DNA from: an uncultured Eubacteriales bacterium
GTDB taxonomy: Bacteria > Bacillota > Clostridia > Christensenellales > Aristaeellaceae
Length of the DNA stretch: 64,000 bases
Reading direction: 5' to 3'
Assembly (NCBI GenBank): GCA_902795275.1
Contig: CADBKQ010000008.1
Location: forward strand, 19,694-83,693
This document shows positions 35,895-45,100 of the stretch, piece by piece. Position numbers and translations under genes: made by a program. Below the pieces are notes generated by a model. It ran no database searches. It saw only the letters and a list, made by a program, of their open reading frames with translations, and was not told the origin of the DNA. Position 1 is the first letter of the stretch; each line of letters opens with the position of its first letter.

Positions 35895-36920
35895 TTACAG
35901 AATCAGCATACAGTCCCCAAAGGAAAAGAACCGGTATTCCTTTTCCACGGCCTCCCTGTAAGCGTCCAGCGCTTCTTCCCGGCCCATGAGGGCAGAAACC
36001 AGCATCAGCAGGGTGGATTCCGGCAGGTGGAAGTTGGTGAGCAGCACGTCGGTGGCTTTGAGCTTCACGCCGGGCGTGATAAAAATGCTGGTGTTTCCCA
36101 TGCCGGGATGCACCACGCCGTTATCGTCCGCCACGGTTTCCAGGGTGCGCACGGAAGTTGTGCCGATGCAGACGATCCTGCCTCCGTTTTTCCGGGCGGC
36201 GTTGATCTTCTCGGCGGCTTCTGGCGTCACTTCGTAATATTCGGAGTGCATCTTGTGCTCGCTCACGTCCTCGGCTTTCACGGGTCGGAAGGTGCCCAGG
36301 CCCACATGCAGCAGCACCGGTACGATCTCAATCCCCTTTTCCCGTACACGCTCCATCACTTCCGGGGTGAAGTGCAGCCCGGCGGTGGGGGCGGCGGCGC
36401 TGCCCTCCTGCTTGGCGTAGATCGTCTGGTATTGGGAAGGGTCTTGCAGCTTTTCGTGGATGTAGGGCGGTAGGGGCATTTCACCCAGTCGATCCAATAG
36501 CTCCTCAAACACGCCCTCATATAAAAACTCCACGACCCGCCCGCCCGCGTCGGTAGTATCCCCGATCCGAGCTCGCAGGATGCCGCCGCCAAAGGACACG
36601 GTCACGCCTTTTTTCAAGCGCCGTCCGGGGCGCACCAGGGTTTCCCAGTGGTCCTTGTCCACGCGCTTGAGCAATAAAATCTCAACAGGAACTTTGGTAT
36701 CTTCCTTTTCGCCCAGCAGCCGGGCGGGGATCACCTTGGTCTGGTTGATCACCATCACGTCGCCGGGGCGCAGATACTCCGGCAGGTCGCGGAAAATCCT
36801 GTCCTCCCGCAGGCCCGTGTCCCGGTGAATCACCATCATCTGTGCAGCGTCCCGGGGTTCCATGGGGGTCTGGGCGATGAGGCGTTCGGGCAGGTCATAG
36901 TAAAAATCAGAGGTTTTCAA
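35895..36920 (-). CDS. queA: S-adenosylmethionine:tRNA ribosyltransferase-isomerase
   Basis: 341 residues, the normal size. QueA moves the ribosyl part of SAM to preQ1 in tRNA to form epoxyqueuosine. Landmarks: [15 protein letters not shown] at the N-terminus, [27 protein letters not shown], and [17 protein letters not shown]. Queuosine genes tgt and queG are not in the window. It follows the GNAT gene by 6 nt, so is cotranscribed with it. Confidence 0.96.
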   Translation of the reverse strand: MKTSDFYYDLPERLIAQTPMEPRDAAQMMVIHRDTGLREDRIFRDLPEYLRPGDVMVINQTKVIPARLLGEKEDTKVPVEILLLKRVDKDHWETLVRPGRRLKKGVTVSFGGGILRARIGDTTDAGGRVVEFLYEGVFEELLDRLGEMPLPPYIHEKLQDPSQYQTIYAKQEGSAAAPTAGLHFTPEVMERVREKGIEIVPVLLHVGLGTFRPVKAEDVSEHKMHSEYYEVTPEAAEKINAARKNGGRIVCIGTTSVRTLETVADDNGVVHPGMGNTSIFITPGVKLKATDVLLTNFHLPESTLLMLVSALMGREEALDAYREAVEKEYRFFSFGDCMLIL

Positions 36921-36926
36921 ATGCTG

Positions 36927-37412
36927 TCAGTCCTTTGAATATTGATAAGCGATGCGCGGCGCGCCATCCTCCAAATAGATGACGCCGCAGCGGACAAAGC
37001 CGTTCTTTGCCAGGGTGTGCTGCATGGGTTTGTTGTCCTCGTGGGTGTCGGCCCGTACTTCGTCGGTGAATTGCAAGGCATAGTCCCGGGCCGCTTTCAC
37101 CGCGCCGTGGATCGTTCCATCGGTGCCGATGCGGTGGATGGTGCCATAAGGTTTGCTGTTGGGCCATTGGCCGTCTTCAATATAGGCGTAGGTCGGGTCG
37201 TCGCCCAGGATAAAAGCGAACACGGCGCGGATCGTATCATCTTCCGTGATGACGAACAGCTGCCCTTTTTGAATGTCCGCTTCCAATAATTCCCGCTGGG
37301 GATAGCCGTTGATCCACTGCCGCATGTTCCCGGAGGCCCGCATAAAGGCCCGGGCTTTCACATACACCGCTTCGATGGCGTCCAGGTCGCCCTTGTCTGC
37401 CAGACGAATCAT
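36927..37412 (-). CDS. GNAT-family acetyltransferase
   Basis: A 161-residue single-domain N-acetyltransferase. Core strands are RAVFAFILGDDPTYAY and HRIGTDGTIHGAVKAARDYAL, and the C-terminus has DNKPMQHTLAKNGFVRCGVI, the usual acetyl-CoA site and final strand. Substrate unknown. It sits between a 116-residue gene of unknown function and queA. Confidence 0.88.
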   Translation of the reverse strand: MIRLADKGDLDAIEAVYVKARAFMRASGNMRQWINGYPQRELLEADIQKGQLFVITEDDTIRAVFAFILGDDPTYAYIEDGQWPNSKPYGTIHRIGTDGTIHGAVKAARDYALQFTDEVRADTHEDNKPMQHTLAKNGFVRCGVIYLEDGAPRIAYQYSKD

Positions 37413-37427
37413 GCTTTTTCTCCTGCT

Positions 37428-37778
37428 TTAAAAGTTAAACCACGGGTACCGCTGGTGTTCGCATGGCAGGTTCTGTTCCTTTCGCGCGGTTTCCATGATG
37501 ATTTCCCGTTCCTCCATGTGCAGGTGTTCGGCCTTTTTCACGGGGCGGTATTGGGTTTCGGGCTGCTTGTTCAGCCAAGCCACGAAGTCGTCCACGGTAT
37601 ACGCCAAGCAGTCGTATTTCTCTCCGTTGGGGTCGGTGAGATGCCGCCAGAAGGAAGAATCCAGGCGATTGATTTCTTCCAGAAACTGATCGGCAAAATA
37701 CCGGAGCCGCAAAGCAACGGCTTCCGGGGCTTCATAAAGGGTCGGCTGGCTGTCGGCGCTTAACAGGATGTAACGCAC
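37428..37778 (-). CDS. Conserved-looking protein of unknown function
   Basis: A 116-residue soluble protein beginning VRYILLSAD. Its composition is ordinary (Trp, Tyr, Glu-rich); no motif recognised. The GTG at 37778 is 10 nt behind AAGGAGG and was preferred to an ATG 12 codons upstream, which would include the ribosome site. The next gene, 15 nt on, encodes an acetyltransferase. Repeat H2 separates it from ruvB. Confidence 0.6.
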   Translation of the reverse strand: MRYILLSADSQPTLYEAPEAVALRLRYFADQFLEEINRLDSSFWRHLTDPNGEKYDCLAYTVDDFVAWLNKQPETQYRPVKKAEHLHMEEREIIMETARKEQNLPCEHQRYPWFNF

Positions 37779-37817
37779 AGTGGGCTTACCTCCTTCTTTA
37801 GAAAAAAGCATCATATG

Positions 37818-37920
37818 GAGAGTGCAGAGTACAGAGTTCAGAGTACAGATGAGATAGTGAACATGCTGCGGAACCCAAATAGATCGACAAGATCAATCTG
37901 AACTCTGAACTCTGTACTCT
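37818..37920. repeat. Heptamer-arm hairpin H2 (unit NCAGAGT)
   Basis: Left arm 37818-37850 reads three to four 7-bp units of NCAGAGT. Right arm 37893-37920 is the complement, differing at about one base over 25. The ~42-nt interior contains GAACCCAAAT (37871-37880), a sequence also seen with small changes in H1, H3 and H7. It lies between ruvB and the 116-residue gene. Confidence 0.85.
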
Positions 37921-37929
37921 TTTATGATC

Positions 37930-38982
37930 TCAGTCCAGCAGACTGGTCTGTTCCACGTCCAGCACCTTTTCGTCCAGGTTGGCGGGCGGGGTTTTGCCCA
38001 GGTGTTCATAGGCCAGCGGCGTGCAGACGCGGCCCCGGGGCGTGCGCATGATGAAGCCCAGCTGCATAAGATAAGGCTCGTACACGTCCTCAATGGTCAC
38101 GGCGTCCTCGCCCGTCACGGCGGCCAGCGTGTCCAGGCCCACAGGCCCGCCGCCGAACTTTTCCACCATGGCGGTCAGCACCGCCCGGTCAACGCGGTCC
38201 AGCCCCAGGGCGTCCACGTCCTGCATGTTCAGGCTGTCCCGGGCGACCTCGGCGGTGATATGGCCGTCGGCCCGCACCTGGGCGTAGTCCCGCACGCGCT
38301 TCAGGAACCGGTTGGCGATGCGGGGCGTGCCCCGGCTGCGGCGGGCGATTTCCATGATGCCGCCCTCGTCATAGGGCATGCCTAAGATGGTGGCGCTGCG
38401 GGCCACGATTTTAGAAAGCTCTTCCGGCGTATACATTTCCAACCGGAACACAATGCCGAATCGGGCGCGGAGGGGAGCGCTCAGCATGCCCGCCCGGGTG
38501 GTGGCGCCCACCAGCGTAAACTTTGGCAGGTCGAGGCGCATGCTCCTTGCGGTGGGGCCCTTGCCGATCATGATGTCCAGGGCATAGTCCTCCATGGCGG
38601 GGTAGAGCACTTCCTCCACGGCGCGGCTGAGGCGGTGGATTTCGTCGATAAACAGAACGTCCCCCTGGTTCAGATTGGTGAGGATGGAAGCCAGGTCACC
38701 GGGCCGCTCGATGGCGGGGCCGGAGGTGACGCGGATGTTCTGGCCCATCTCGGACGCAACAATGCAGGCCAGGGTGGTTTTCCCCAGGCCGGGCGGGCCG
38801 TACAGCAGGACGTGATCCAGCGCGTCATGGCGCTTGAGCGCGGCGCTGATGTAGATTTGCAGGCTGTTCTTCACCTTTTCCTGGCCGATATATTCCCGCA
38901 GGCTGTGGGGACGCAGGGACACGTCCAGATCCTCGTCCTCTTTCCGCATCCCGGTCATCACCAGGCGATCATCGTTTGGCAC
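37930..38982 (-). CDS. ruvB: Holliday junction branch migration ATPase RuvB
   Basis: 350-residue AAA+ motor that moves Holliday junctions with RuvA. Walker A is [11 protein letters not shown], Walker [12 protein letters not shown], sensor LVGATTRAG, and the arginine-finger region [17 protein letters not shown]-terminal winged helix holds [17 protein letters not shown]. In most bacteria ruvA and ruvB are nearly contiguous; here a 152-bp gap filled by H3 separates them. Confidence 0.97.
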   Translation of the reverse strand: MPNDDRLVMTGMRKEDEDLDVSLRPHSLREYIGQEKVKNSLQIYISAALKRHDALDHVLLYGPPGLGKTTLACIVASEMGQNIRVTSGPAIERPGDLASILTNLNQGDVLFIDEIHRLSRAVEEVLYPAMEDYALDIMIGKGPTARSMRLDLPKFTLVGATTRAGMLSAPLRARFGIVFRLEMYTPEELSKIVARSATILGMPYDEGGIMEIARRSRGTPRIANRFLKRVRDYAQVRADGHITAEVARDSLNMQDVDALGLDRVDRAVLTAMVEKFGGGPVGLDTLAAVTGEDAVTIEDVYEPYLMQLGFIMRTPRGRVCTPLAYEHLGKTPPANLDEKVLDVEQTSLLD

Positions 38983-39019
38983 AATTTCTCTCCTTTAAAC
39001 ATGTTGGGTATGTGGTTTC

Positions 39020-39127
39020 AGTTCTAAGTTCCAAGTTCTAAGTTCTAAGCTGGATTTGTCCATACGCATTATAGCTCAACCCAAATGCGAAAAAAGGCTT
39101 AGAACATAGAACTAAGAACTTAGAACT
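39020..39127. repeat. Heptamer-arm hairpin H3 (unit AAGTTCT)
   Basis: Left arm 39020-39051 has four AAGTTCT-type units; right arm 39095-39127 has four complementary AGAACTT-type units with single-base changes. The interior holds CAACCCAAAT (39077-39086). Same unit as H1. It occupies the ruvB-ruvA gap. Confidence 0.85.
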
Positions 39128-39134
39128 AAAAAAT

Positions 39135-39740
39135 TTAAAACCCCGCCATATTCCTCAGCGCCAGGCGCACAATTTCGTTGGCGGAATCGCTCTGGCCGCG
39201 CACCTGGGAAACGGCCTTGGCGGCTTCGGCGGCGGTGTAGCCCAGGGCTTGCAGGGCGGCCAGGGCTTCCTGGGCCGCGTCCTCCTGGATGGGAGTAAAG
39301 CTGCCCGCGGGCGCGTTGACGGTATAGTTCAGGTCGCTCTCGTCCACTTTCTCTTTCAGCTCCAGGGCGATGCGCTGGGCGGTTTTCTTGCCCACGCCCG
39401 GCGCGCGGGACAGGGAGGTGATGTCCCCGGTCACGATGGCGAGGGTCAGGTCACGAAGCGGCATGGCCCCCAAAATGCTCAGCGCCACCTTCGGCCCGAT
39501 GCCGCTGACCGCCAGCAGCCGGGAGAACATTTTCTTTTCCTCCTGGGACGCGAAGCCGAACAGCTCCATGGCGTCCTCCCGGACGGACAGCAGGGTATAT
39601 ACCTTCATATTCTCCCCGATGGGCGGCGTTTCCTGCAAGGTGTTCATACTGACGCTCAGCAGGTATCCCACCCCGTTCACGTCGATCACCAGGCTGTTGG
39701 GGCCTTTCTCGGCCACTTTGCCGTTCAGGTATGCGTACAT
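39135..39740 (-). CDS. ruvA: Holliday junction DNA helicase subunit RuvA
   Basis: A 201-residue tetrameric junction-binding protein. Domain I is an OB fold (MYAYLNGKVAEKGPNSLVID). Domain II holds two helix-hairpin-helix motifs (VSGIGPKVAL and APGVGKKTAQRIALELK). Domain III, the RuvB contact, is the last ~50 residues (AALQALGYTAAEAAKAV). Flanked by H3 downstream and H4 upstream. Confidence 0.97.
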   Translation of the reverse strand: MYAYLNGKVAEKGPNSLVIDVNGVGYLLSVSMNTLQETPPIGENMKVYTLLSVREDAMELFGFASQEEKKMFSRLLAVSGIGPKVALSILGAMPLRDLTLAIVTGDITSLSRAPGVGKKTAQRIALELKEKVDESDLNYTVNAPAGSFTPIQEDAAQEALAALQALGYTAAEAAKAVSQVRGQSDSANEIVRLALRNMAGF

Positions 39741-39757
39741 GTGTTACTCCTTTTTAA

Positions 39758-39898
39758 GGGAATAGGGATTAGGGAATAGGGATTAGTGATACGTGTGGAG
39801 CGGCAGACTATATAAATATATTTAGGCTTGGATTTATACGAATCAAGTTCAAAGCGCTTATCAACCTACTAATCCCTAATCCCTATTCCCTAATCCCT
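39758..39898. repeat. Heptamer-arm hairpin H4 (unit GGGATTA)
   Basis: Left arm 39758-39790 alternates GGGAATA and GGGATTA; right arm 39868-39898 is the complement. The interior is 77 nt. It fills the ruvA-ruvC gap and touches the ruvC stop codon. Confidence 0.85.
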
Positions 39899-40392
39899 CA
39901 TTTCATCAAAAACTGTTCCTTCATCCGTCCCGACGCGGCGTGGGTGAGCGCGGCGGCGACGGCGTCGGCGGCGTCGTCCGGGCGGATGATGGCAGGCAGG
40001 TTCAGCATCATTTTCACCATCTGCTGCACCTGCATCTTGTCCGCCTTGCCGTAGCCCGTCACAGCCTGCTTGATCTGCATGGGCGTGTATTCGTACATAG
40101 GCAGTCCGCTGTCCGCACAGGCGCACAGGGCCACGCCCCGGGCGGCGGACACGTTCATGGCGGTGGTGATGTTCTTGGCGAAAAACAGTTCCTCGAACAC
40201 GATTTCCTCGGGCTGGTAGGTGACGATCAGTTCTTTCACGCCCAGAAAAATGGAATGCAGCCGCCGCTGGATGGGCATGTCCGGCGGGGTGATCACCGCC
40301 CCGGCCTTGACCAACTGGCTCTTGCTGCCCACAGCGTCCAGCACGCCCCAGCCCATGGTGGCCAGGCCCGGGTCGATTCCTAAAATGCGCAT
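39898..40392 (-). CDS. ruvC: Holliday junction resolvase RuvC
   Basis: 164-residue RNase H-fold nuclease that cuts Holliday junctions. The catalytic acids are D7 in RILGIDPGLATMGWG, the Glu in IVFEELFFAKN, and the Asp pair in RPDDAADAVAAALTHA. The ATG at 40392 was chosen behind AGAAAGGGGAACCTT. A longer frame from 40449 would cross the promoter. It is the first gene of a minus-strand run ruvC-ruvA-ruvB and beyond. Confidence 0.95.
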   Translation of the reverse strand: MRILGIDPGLATMGWGVLDAVGSKSQLVKAGAVITPPDMPIQRRLHSIFLGVKELIVTYQPEEIVFEELFFAKNITTAMNVSAARGVALCACADSGLPMYEYTPMQIKQAVTGYGKADKMQVQQMVKMMLNLPAIIRPDDAADAVAAALTHAASGRMKEQFLMK

Positions 40393-40420
40393 AAGGTTCC
40401 CCTTTCTCTGATACCGGTTT

Positions 40421-40449
40421 ATTATAGAACACGTGTGCGCTTTTGTCAA
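40421..40449 (-). promoter_or_regulatory. Consensus sigma-A promoter of ruvC
   Basis: On the minus strand: -35 TTGACA (40444-40449), 17-bp spacer, -10 TATAAT (40421-40426). Both hexamers are perfect. Confidence 0.92.
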
Positions 40450-40564
40450 TTCAGCCGGGGCTTGTTTTCAGAGCGAATCATTGAATAATAAAAGTATGAA
40501 CAAATCAAACCAAAAATCTTCCTCTGTGAGGAAAAGGCTTTTGGCGGTTCCCATATTCCTTATG

Positions 40565-40599
40565 CCTAATCCCTAATCACTAATCCCTAATCCCTAATA
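40565..40599. repeat. Single heptamer array H5 (unit CCCTAAT)
   Basis: About five copies of CCCTAAT, one with an A change (CACTAAT), matching the unit of H4 and H7. No complementary arm was found in the 170 bp on its left. It lies just beyond the rplT terminator in the ruvC-rplT gap; nothing else was seen in 40450-40560. Confidence 0.8.
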
Positions 40600-40625
40600 A
40601 AAAAGCGCCCTTTTCAGGAGCGCTT
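40599..40625 (-). terminator. Terminator of infC-rpmI-rplT operon
   Basis: On the minus strand AAGCGCTCC, 6-nt loop, GGGCGCTT, then TTTT. It follows the rplT stop by 14 nt. Confidence 0.75.
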
Positions 40626-40638
40626 TTCTTGACGAATC

Positions 40639-40989
40639 TTACGCCTGCTTGGCGATTTCCACCAGCTGAGCGAACGCGGCAGCGTCGTTCACGGCCAGGT
40701 CAGCCAGCATCTTGCGGTTGACTTCGATGTTCTTTTTCTTCAGGCCGTTGATGAAGGTGGAATAGCTCATGCCGCCCAGCCGGGCAGCGGCGTTGATGCG
40801 GATGATCCACAGGCGGCGGAAGTCGCGCTTGCGCATTTTGCGGCCTTCATAGGCATAGCGCAGGGAGCGGCGCACCTGTTCGCTGGCAGTGCGGTACTGC
40901 TTGGATTTGCTTCCCCAGTAACCCTTCGCCAGCTTGAGCACCTTGCGGCGTTTTTTATGGGCGTTGACAGCCCTCTTAATACGTGCCAT
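40639..40989 (-). CDS. rplT: 50S ribosomal protein L20
   Basis: 116 residues, highly basic. N-terminal [20 protein letters not shown] is the long RNA-binding extension. L20 is an early assembly protein of the large subunit and in Firmicutes represses its own operon through the infC leader. Third gene of the infC-rpmI-rplT operon. Confidence 0.98.
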   Translation of the reverse strand: MARIKRAVNAHKKRRKVLKLAKGYWGSKSKQYRTASEQVRRSLRYAYEGRKMRKRDFRRLWIIRINAAARLGGMSYSTFINGLKKKNIEVNRKMLADLAVNDAAAFAQLVEIAKQA

Positions 40990-41017
40990 TGTTTATGTTC
41001 CTCCTTAAGGCGATGGA

Positions 41018-41218
41018 TTACTTGTAGGGGATCAGCTTGCGGATGGTGGCGGCTTCGGCGTTGTTCTGCAGGCTGCCGCCCATGCGCAGGTGACGGATGC
41101 GCTTGGTGGTCTTTTTGTTCAGGATATGGTTGGCGTTCATTTTCTTGTGCTTCACCTTGCCGGTCTTGGTCAGGCTAAAACGCTTGGCTGCGCCGCGGTG
41201 GGTCTTTTGCTTGGGCAT
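41018..41218 (-). CDS. rpmI: 50S ribosomal protein L35
   Basis: 66 residues, basic, starting [20 protein letters not shown], the family signature. Normal length. Between infC and rplT, as in most bacteria. Confidence 0.98.
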   Translation of the reverse strand: MPKQKTHRGAAKRFSLTKTGKVKHKKMNANHILNKKTTKRIRHLRMGGSLQNNAEAATIRKLIPYK

Positions 41219-41248
41219 GAGAAAGTTCCTCCTTCCGGAAAGTGTTTG

Positions 41249-41824
41249 TTATGCCTGCTGGGCCTGTTCCTTGGCGGCTTTCGCTGCCTTGTCGGCCTTG
41301 CTGGCTTTTTCCGCTTTGGGCGCCAGGATCATGATCATGTTGCGCCCTTCAATCATGGGACGGCGTTCGACGGTGCAAATGTCCTTCACGCGCTCCGCAA
41401 ACTCCTGCATCACCTTCAAGCCGATGTCGCTGTGGGCAATCTGGCGGCCACGGAAACGGATGCTCACCTTCACCTTGTCGCCGCCTTCCAGGAATTTGAC
41501 GGCGTTCTTGGCCTTCACGGCCACGTCGTTTTCCTCGATGGTGACAGACAGCTGAACCTCTTTGAGGGACACGATGCGTTCCTTCTGGTTCTTGCGCATC
41601 TCGCGTTCGCGCTTGGCGGTTTCGTAGCGGTGCTTGTCGTAGTCCATCAGCTTGCAGACGGGGGGCTGCGCGGTCGGCACGATTTTCACCAGGTCAAGCT
41701 CGGCTTCCTCAGCCAGTTCCAGCGCCTTGCGGGTGGGCATGATGCCCAGCTGCGCTCCGTCCGCGCCGATGACGCGCACTTCACGGTCCCGGATTTCTTC
41801 GTTGATGAGCAATTCTGCGGCTAT
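41249..41824 (-). CDS. infC: Translation initiation factor IF-3, apparent AUA start
   Basis: IF-3 keeps 30S subunits free and checks start codons. 191 residues from the chosen start. The N-domain has LLINEEIRDREVRVIGADG; the linker and C-domain include VCKLMDYDKHRYE and KVSIRFRGRQIAHSDIGL. No ATG, GTG or TTG lies at the right place. The strong ribosome site GGGAGGTG (41833-41840) is 8 nt before an ATA at 41822-41824. The only in-frame TTG (41840) lies inside that ribosome site. Rare start codons on infC are known in other bacteria and allow IF-3 to control itself. The C-terminus has a short Lys/Ala tail. Confidence 0.93.
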   Translation of the reverse strand: MAAELLINEEIRDREVRVIGADGAQLGIMPTRKALELAEEAELDLVKIVPTAQPPVCKLMDYDKHRYETAKREREMRKNQKERIVSLKEVQLSVTIEENDVAVKAKNAVKFLEGGDKVKVSIRFRGRQIAHSDIGLKVMQEFAERVKDICTVERRPMIEGRNMIMILAPKAEKASKADKAAKAAKEQAQQA

Positions 41825-41858
41825 GGTCGATACACCTCCCAAATGAATTGAGCCATAG

Positions 41859-41976
41859 AAAAATGGCCGGGTGAAGCCACCCGACCATGCATACGCTTAC
41901 TGAATAAGGCTGCCATGACCCGCGCAAAACCAGGTTCGCGTCGGAGAGAAGCGGGCGGCTTCTGCTTGAAACAAAG
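41859..41976 (-). promoter_or_regulatory. infC leader, L20-type attenuator
   Basis: About 120 nt between promoter and infC on the minus strand. It ends with GGTCGGGTG-GCTT-CACCCGGCC followed by ATTTTTC, an intrinsic terminator (41859-41886). Upstream is a base-pairing region GCGCGGGTCAT...GCCTTATTCAG. Position, gene content and the terminator fit the L20 leader of Firmicutes, in which L20 binding promotes termination. The identification is by context and hairpin, not by a covariance search. Confidence 0.7.
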
Positions 41977-41978
41977 CT

Positions 41979-42006
41979 ATTATACCAGACATTTCCGATT
42001 TGTCAA
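41979..42006 (-). promoter_or_regulatory. Consensus sigma-A promoter of infC operon
   Basis: On the minus strand: -35 TTGACA (42001-42006), 16-bp spacer, extended -10 TGGTATAAT with the hexamer at 41979-41984. In the same spacer the plus strand carries a TATAAT (42093-42098) with a poor -35 that may serve the CotH gene. Confidence 0.9.
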
Positions 42007-42164
42007 GCACAAAAATGAATTTTTCCGACAGGTTCGGAAACAATGGCGGAAGGCAGCAAAAAATACATCTTTTCTATTGCAGAATTATGTGATATAATCA
42101 TACACAGCGAAAACCGGCGAAGCGTGATCGCCGGTTCCCGCACAGTCAAGGAGGAAACGACGCT

Positions 42165-45100
42165 ATGGCAAAATCCCGGCGGAAAGCCAGCCGGCGCAGG
42201 GCCAACCGGAAGGATCATCGCGGCCTGCTGCTGTTTGCGCTGGCAGCCGTGCTCATTTTCTTTGTGCTGGTCATGCCAAAGAATCCCATTCCCAAAGCCA
42301 TGAACACCACCGCCGACGGCACGGTGAGCACCCACGCGGGCCTGCGCATCAGCGAGGTAATGAGCGACAACGCCTCTGCCTTTCCCGACGAGACAGGCAG
42401 GTTCGGCGACTGGGTGGAGATTGAAAACACCCTGGACACGCCGATCAACATGAAAGGCGTGGGCCTGTCCGACCGGGCCGACCGCATCAAATTTTTGTTC
42501 CCGGACGTGACGCTGAACGCCCATGGCCGGGTGGTCGTGTTCTGCGACAGCACCAACAAGGACGCGCCCCACGGCGAATTCCACGCCAAGTTCAAGCTCA
42601 GCTCCCTGGGCGATTCCGTGTACCTTTTTGACGCCAACGGCATCGCCATCGACAGCGTGAAGGTGCCCACCCTGAACGCGGACGAAAGCTATTGCCGCGA
42701 GGATGACGGCAGCTGGGAAAAGACCGGCGCTTACTCCCCCGGCTATCCCAACACTCAGGAAGGCTACGAAAGTTATCTGGCCGCCTTCAGCATTCAGCCG
42801 GGCGCGCTCCGTATCAATGAAGTGGCGCCCACGCCCCGCAGCAGCCTGATGCTGGACGAGGACGGGGAAACGAGCGATTGGCTGGAGCTGTACAACGCGG
42901 GCAATACAACCATCAAGCTGAGCAACTACGCCCTGTCCGACGATGAGACCAAGCCTGTGAAGTGGCCCTTCCCCAAGGGAGCGGAAATCAAGCCGGGCGG
43001 GTATTACATGGTGTTCTGTTCCGGGAAAAACAAGGTGGAACAAACCACCGGGTATCCCCATACCAATTTCAAAATCAACAACGAGAAAGACACCATCGTG
43101 CTTTCCACCCTGCTGGGCGAACTGGTGGACCGCGTGGTGGTGACCAACGTTGGCAAGGACATGAGCTATGGCCGCGATGAGAACGGCAATTGGAAGGTGT
43201 TCACCCTGGCGACCCCCGGCGCGCCGAACAACCAGCAGGGCGCTGAAAAAGCCGATCAGTTTCTTCGCGCCGTGAATCCCACGGGCGTGTATGTTTCTGA
43301 GGTGGTCTCCTCGGCGAATCTGGTCAAACCCTTTGCCGACGCCGGTTCCAGCGACTTTGTGGAGCTGTATAATTCCTCCAGCCAGACTTGGGACATGAGC
43401 GGCTGGGGGCTGAGCGACAATATCAACTGGCCCCGGAAATGGACGTTCCCCCAGGGGACGTCCATTTTCCCAGGGGAGTATAAGGTGATCATGCTTGACG
43501 GCACCAATGCCAGCCAGGGCAATCGCCTCAAAACCTCCTTCAAGCTGTCCCGCACGGGCGGCGAAATGATGACCCTGTCCGACGCGGACGGCCGGGTGCT
43601 GGACAGGCTGTACCTGCCGGAGATTCCCACGGATATTTCCTATGGCAGGACGCTGGGAAGCAACGGCTTTTTTTATTATGACACGCCGACCCCCGGCGCG
43701 CAGAACGGCCTGGGCTTTTCCGGGTTCGCGGCCAGGCCGGTGTTTGACCATCCCAGCGGGCTGTATTTCGGCGAGCTGAAAGTCGCCCTTTCCGCCGACC
43801 CCGCCGTGACCATCCGCTATACCACCGACGGCTCCATTCCCACCCTGGAAAACAGCCAGGTCTATACCGAGCCCATCGAAATCATCGGCACGAAGGTCAT
43901 CCGCGCCCGCTGCTTCCAGGAAGGCCGCCAGCCCTCCGAGACCGCCACGGCCAGCTACTTCATGGAGCTGTACCACACCCTGGACGTGATCTCCCTGGTA
44001 TGCGACCCGCAGGAGCTTTGGGATCCCGCCACCGGCCTGCTCAGCCGGGAGAACGACCATTCCTCCCGCAACCGCAAGAATCCCGAGGATGCGGAAGTGC
44101 GCAAATACAATGAAAAGGGCGAACGCATCCTGCCCTTCCTGACGCCGGTTTACCGCACCTACGGCAAGGATGACAGGCAGGGATACTTTGAATACTTCGA
44201 CCACGAAACCGGCAAAGTGATCCTGTCCCAGGGCATCAAGATGGATCTGCTGGGCGCTTACTCCCTGGATATGCCGCAGAAATCCTTCAAGCTCCGGGCC
44301 CAGGCCGCGCTGGGAGACAAATACTTCAACTATCCCCTGTTCGAGGAACGGGATTACACCTTCTATAAATCCCTCACCCTGCGCAACTCCGGCAACGACG
44401 CGGTGTGGACCCGGGTGGCCGACGGCGTGCAGACCCGGCTGGTGGACAAATACATCCACCCCAACATGCCCACCCTGGCCTGGAAGCCGGTCATCGTGTA
44501 CCTGAACGGGGAATACTGGGGCCATTACAACCTGCGCGAGCGCAAGGACCGCTTCTCCATTGGCCAGTTTGAGGGGCTGGATTTGGAAAAGGACAAGGAT
44601 ATTCTGGAAAACATCACGATCCTCAAAGGCAACAACAGCGTTGTGCAGGGCAGCAACAAGGAATATCTGGCCATGATCAAGGAGCTCAAAACCATGAGCC
44701 CCAACACCAACCCCGCCCACCTGCAATACCTCAAGGACAATGTGGACGTGGACAGCTATATCGACTGGTTTGCCGTCAAGATGTTCTTCGGCGACTCCGA
44801 CCCCGGTAACATCATGTTCTACAAGCTGCCCACGGAAGGCGCAAAGTGGAAGTGCCTGCTGTTCGATACGGACTACGGCCTGTTCGATTCCAGCTTCAAC
44901 AGCCCGCGCTCTTACCTGAAAGAGAAGGGCATGGGCCAGCAGAACATCAACAACACCATTTTCTTAAAAATCATTGAATCCGACGAGCTGCGGGACAAGT
45001 TCCTGTACCGGCTGGGCTTTATCTTCCAGACCCTGACCACCGAAGTGATGCAGAAAGAGCTGGACGAGATGACCGCCATGATCGAGCCGGAGCTGAACAA

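Noticed and set aside
40393..40449. Longer RuvC from 40449
   Set aside because: The extra N-terminal residues would be read across the ruvC promoter, and the internal ATG has a good ribosome site and the standard RuvC start.
41840..41842. TTG start for infC
   Set aside because: The TTG overlaps the ribosome site GGGAGGTG, which would then have no gene to serve; the ATA 8 nt downstream of the site is better placed.
42003..44726. Long minus-strand open frame (907 codons) over the CotH gene
   Set aside because: Antisense shadow of the CotH gene; no ribosome site and no recognisable domain.
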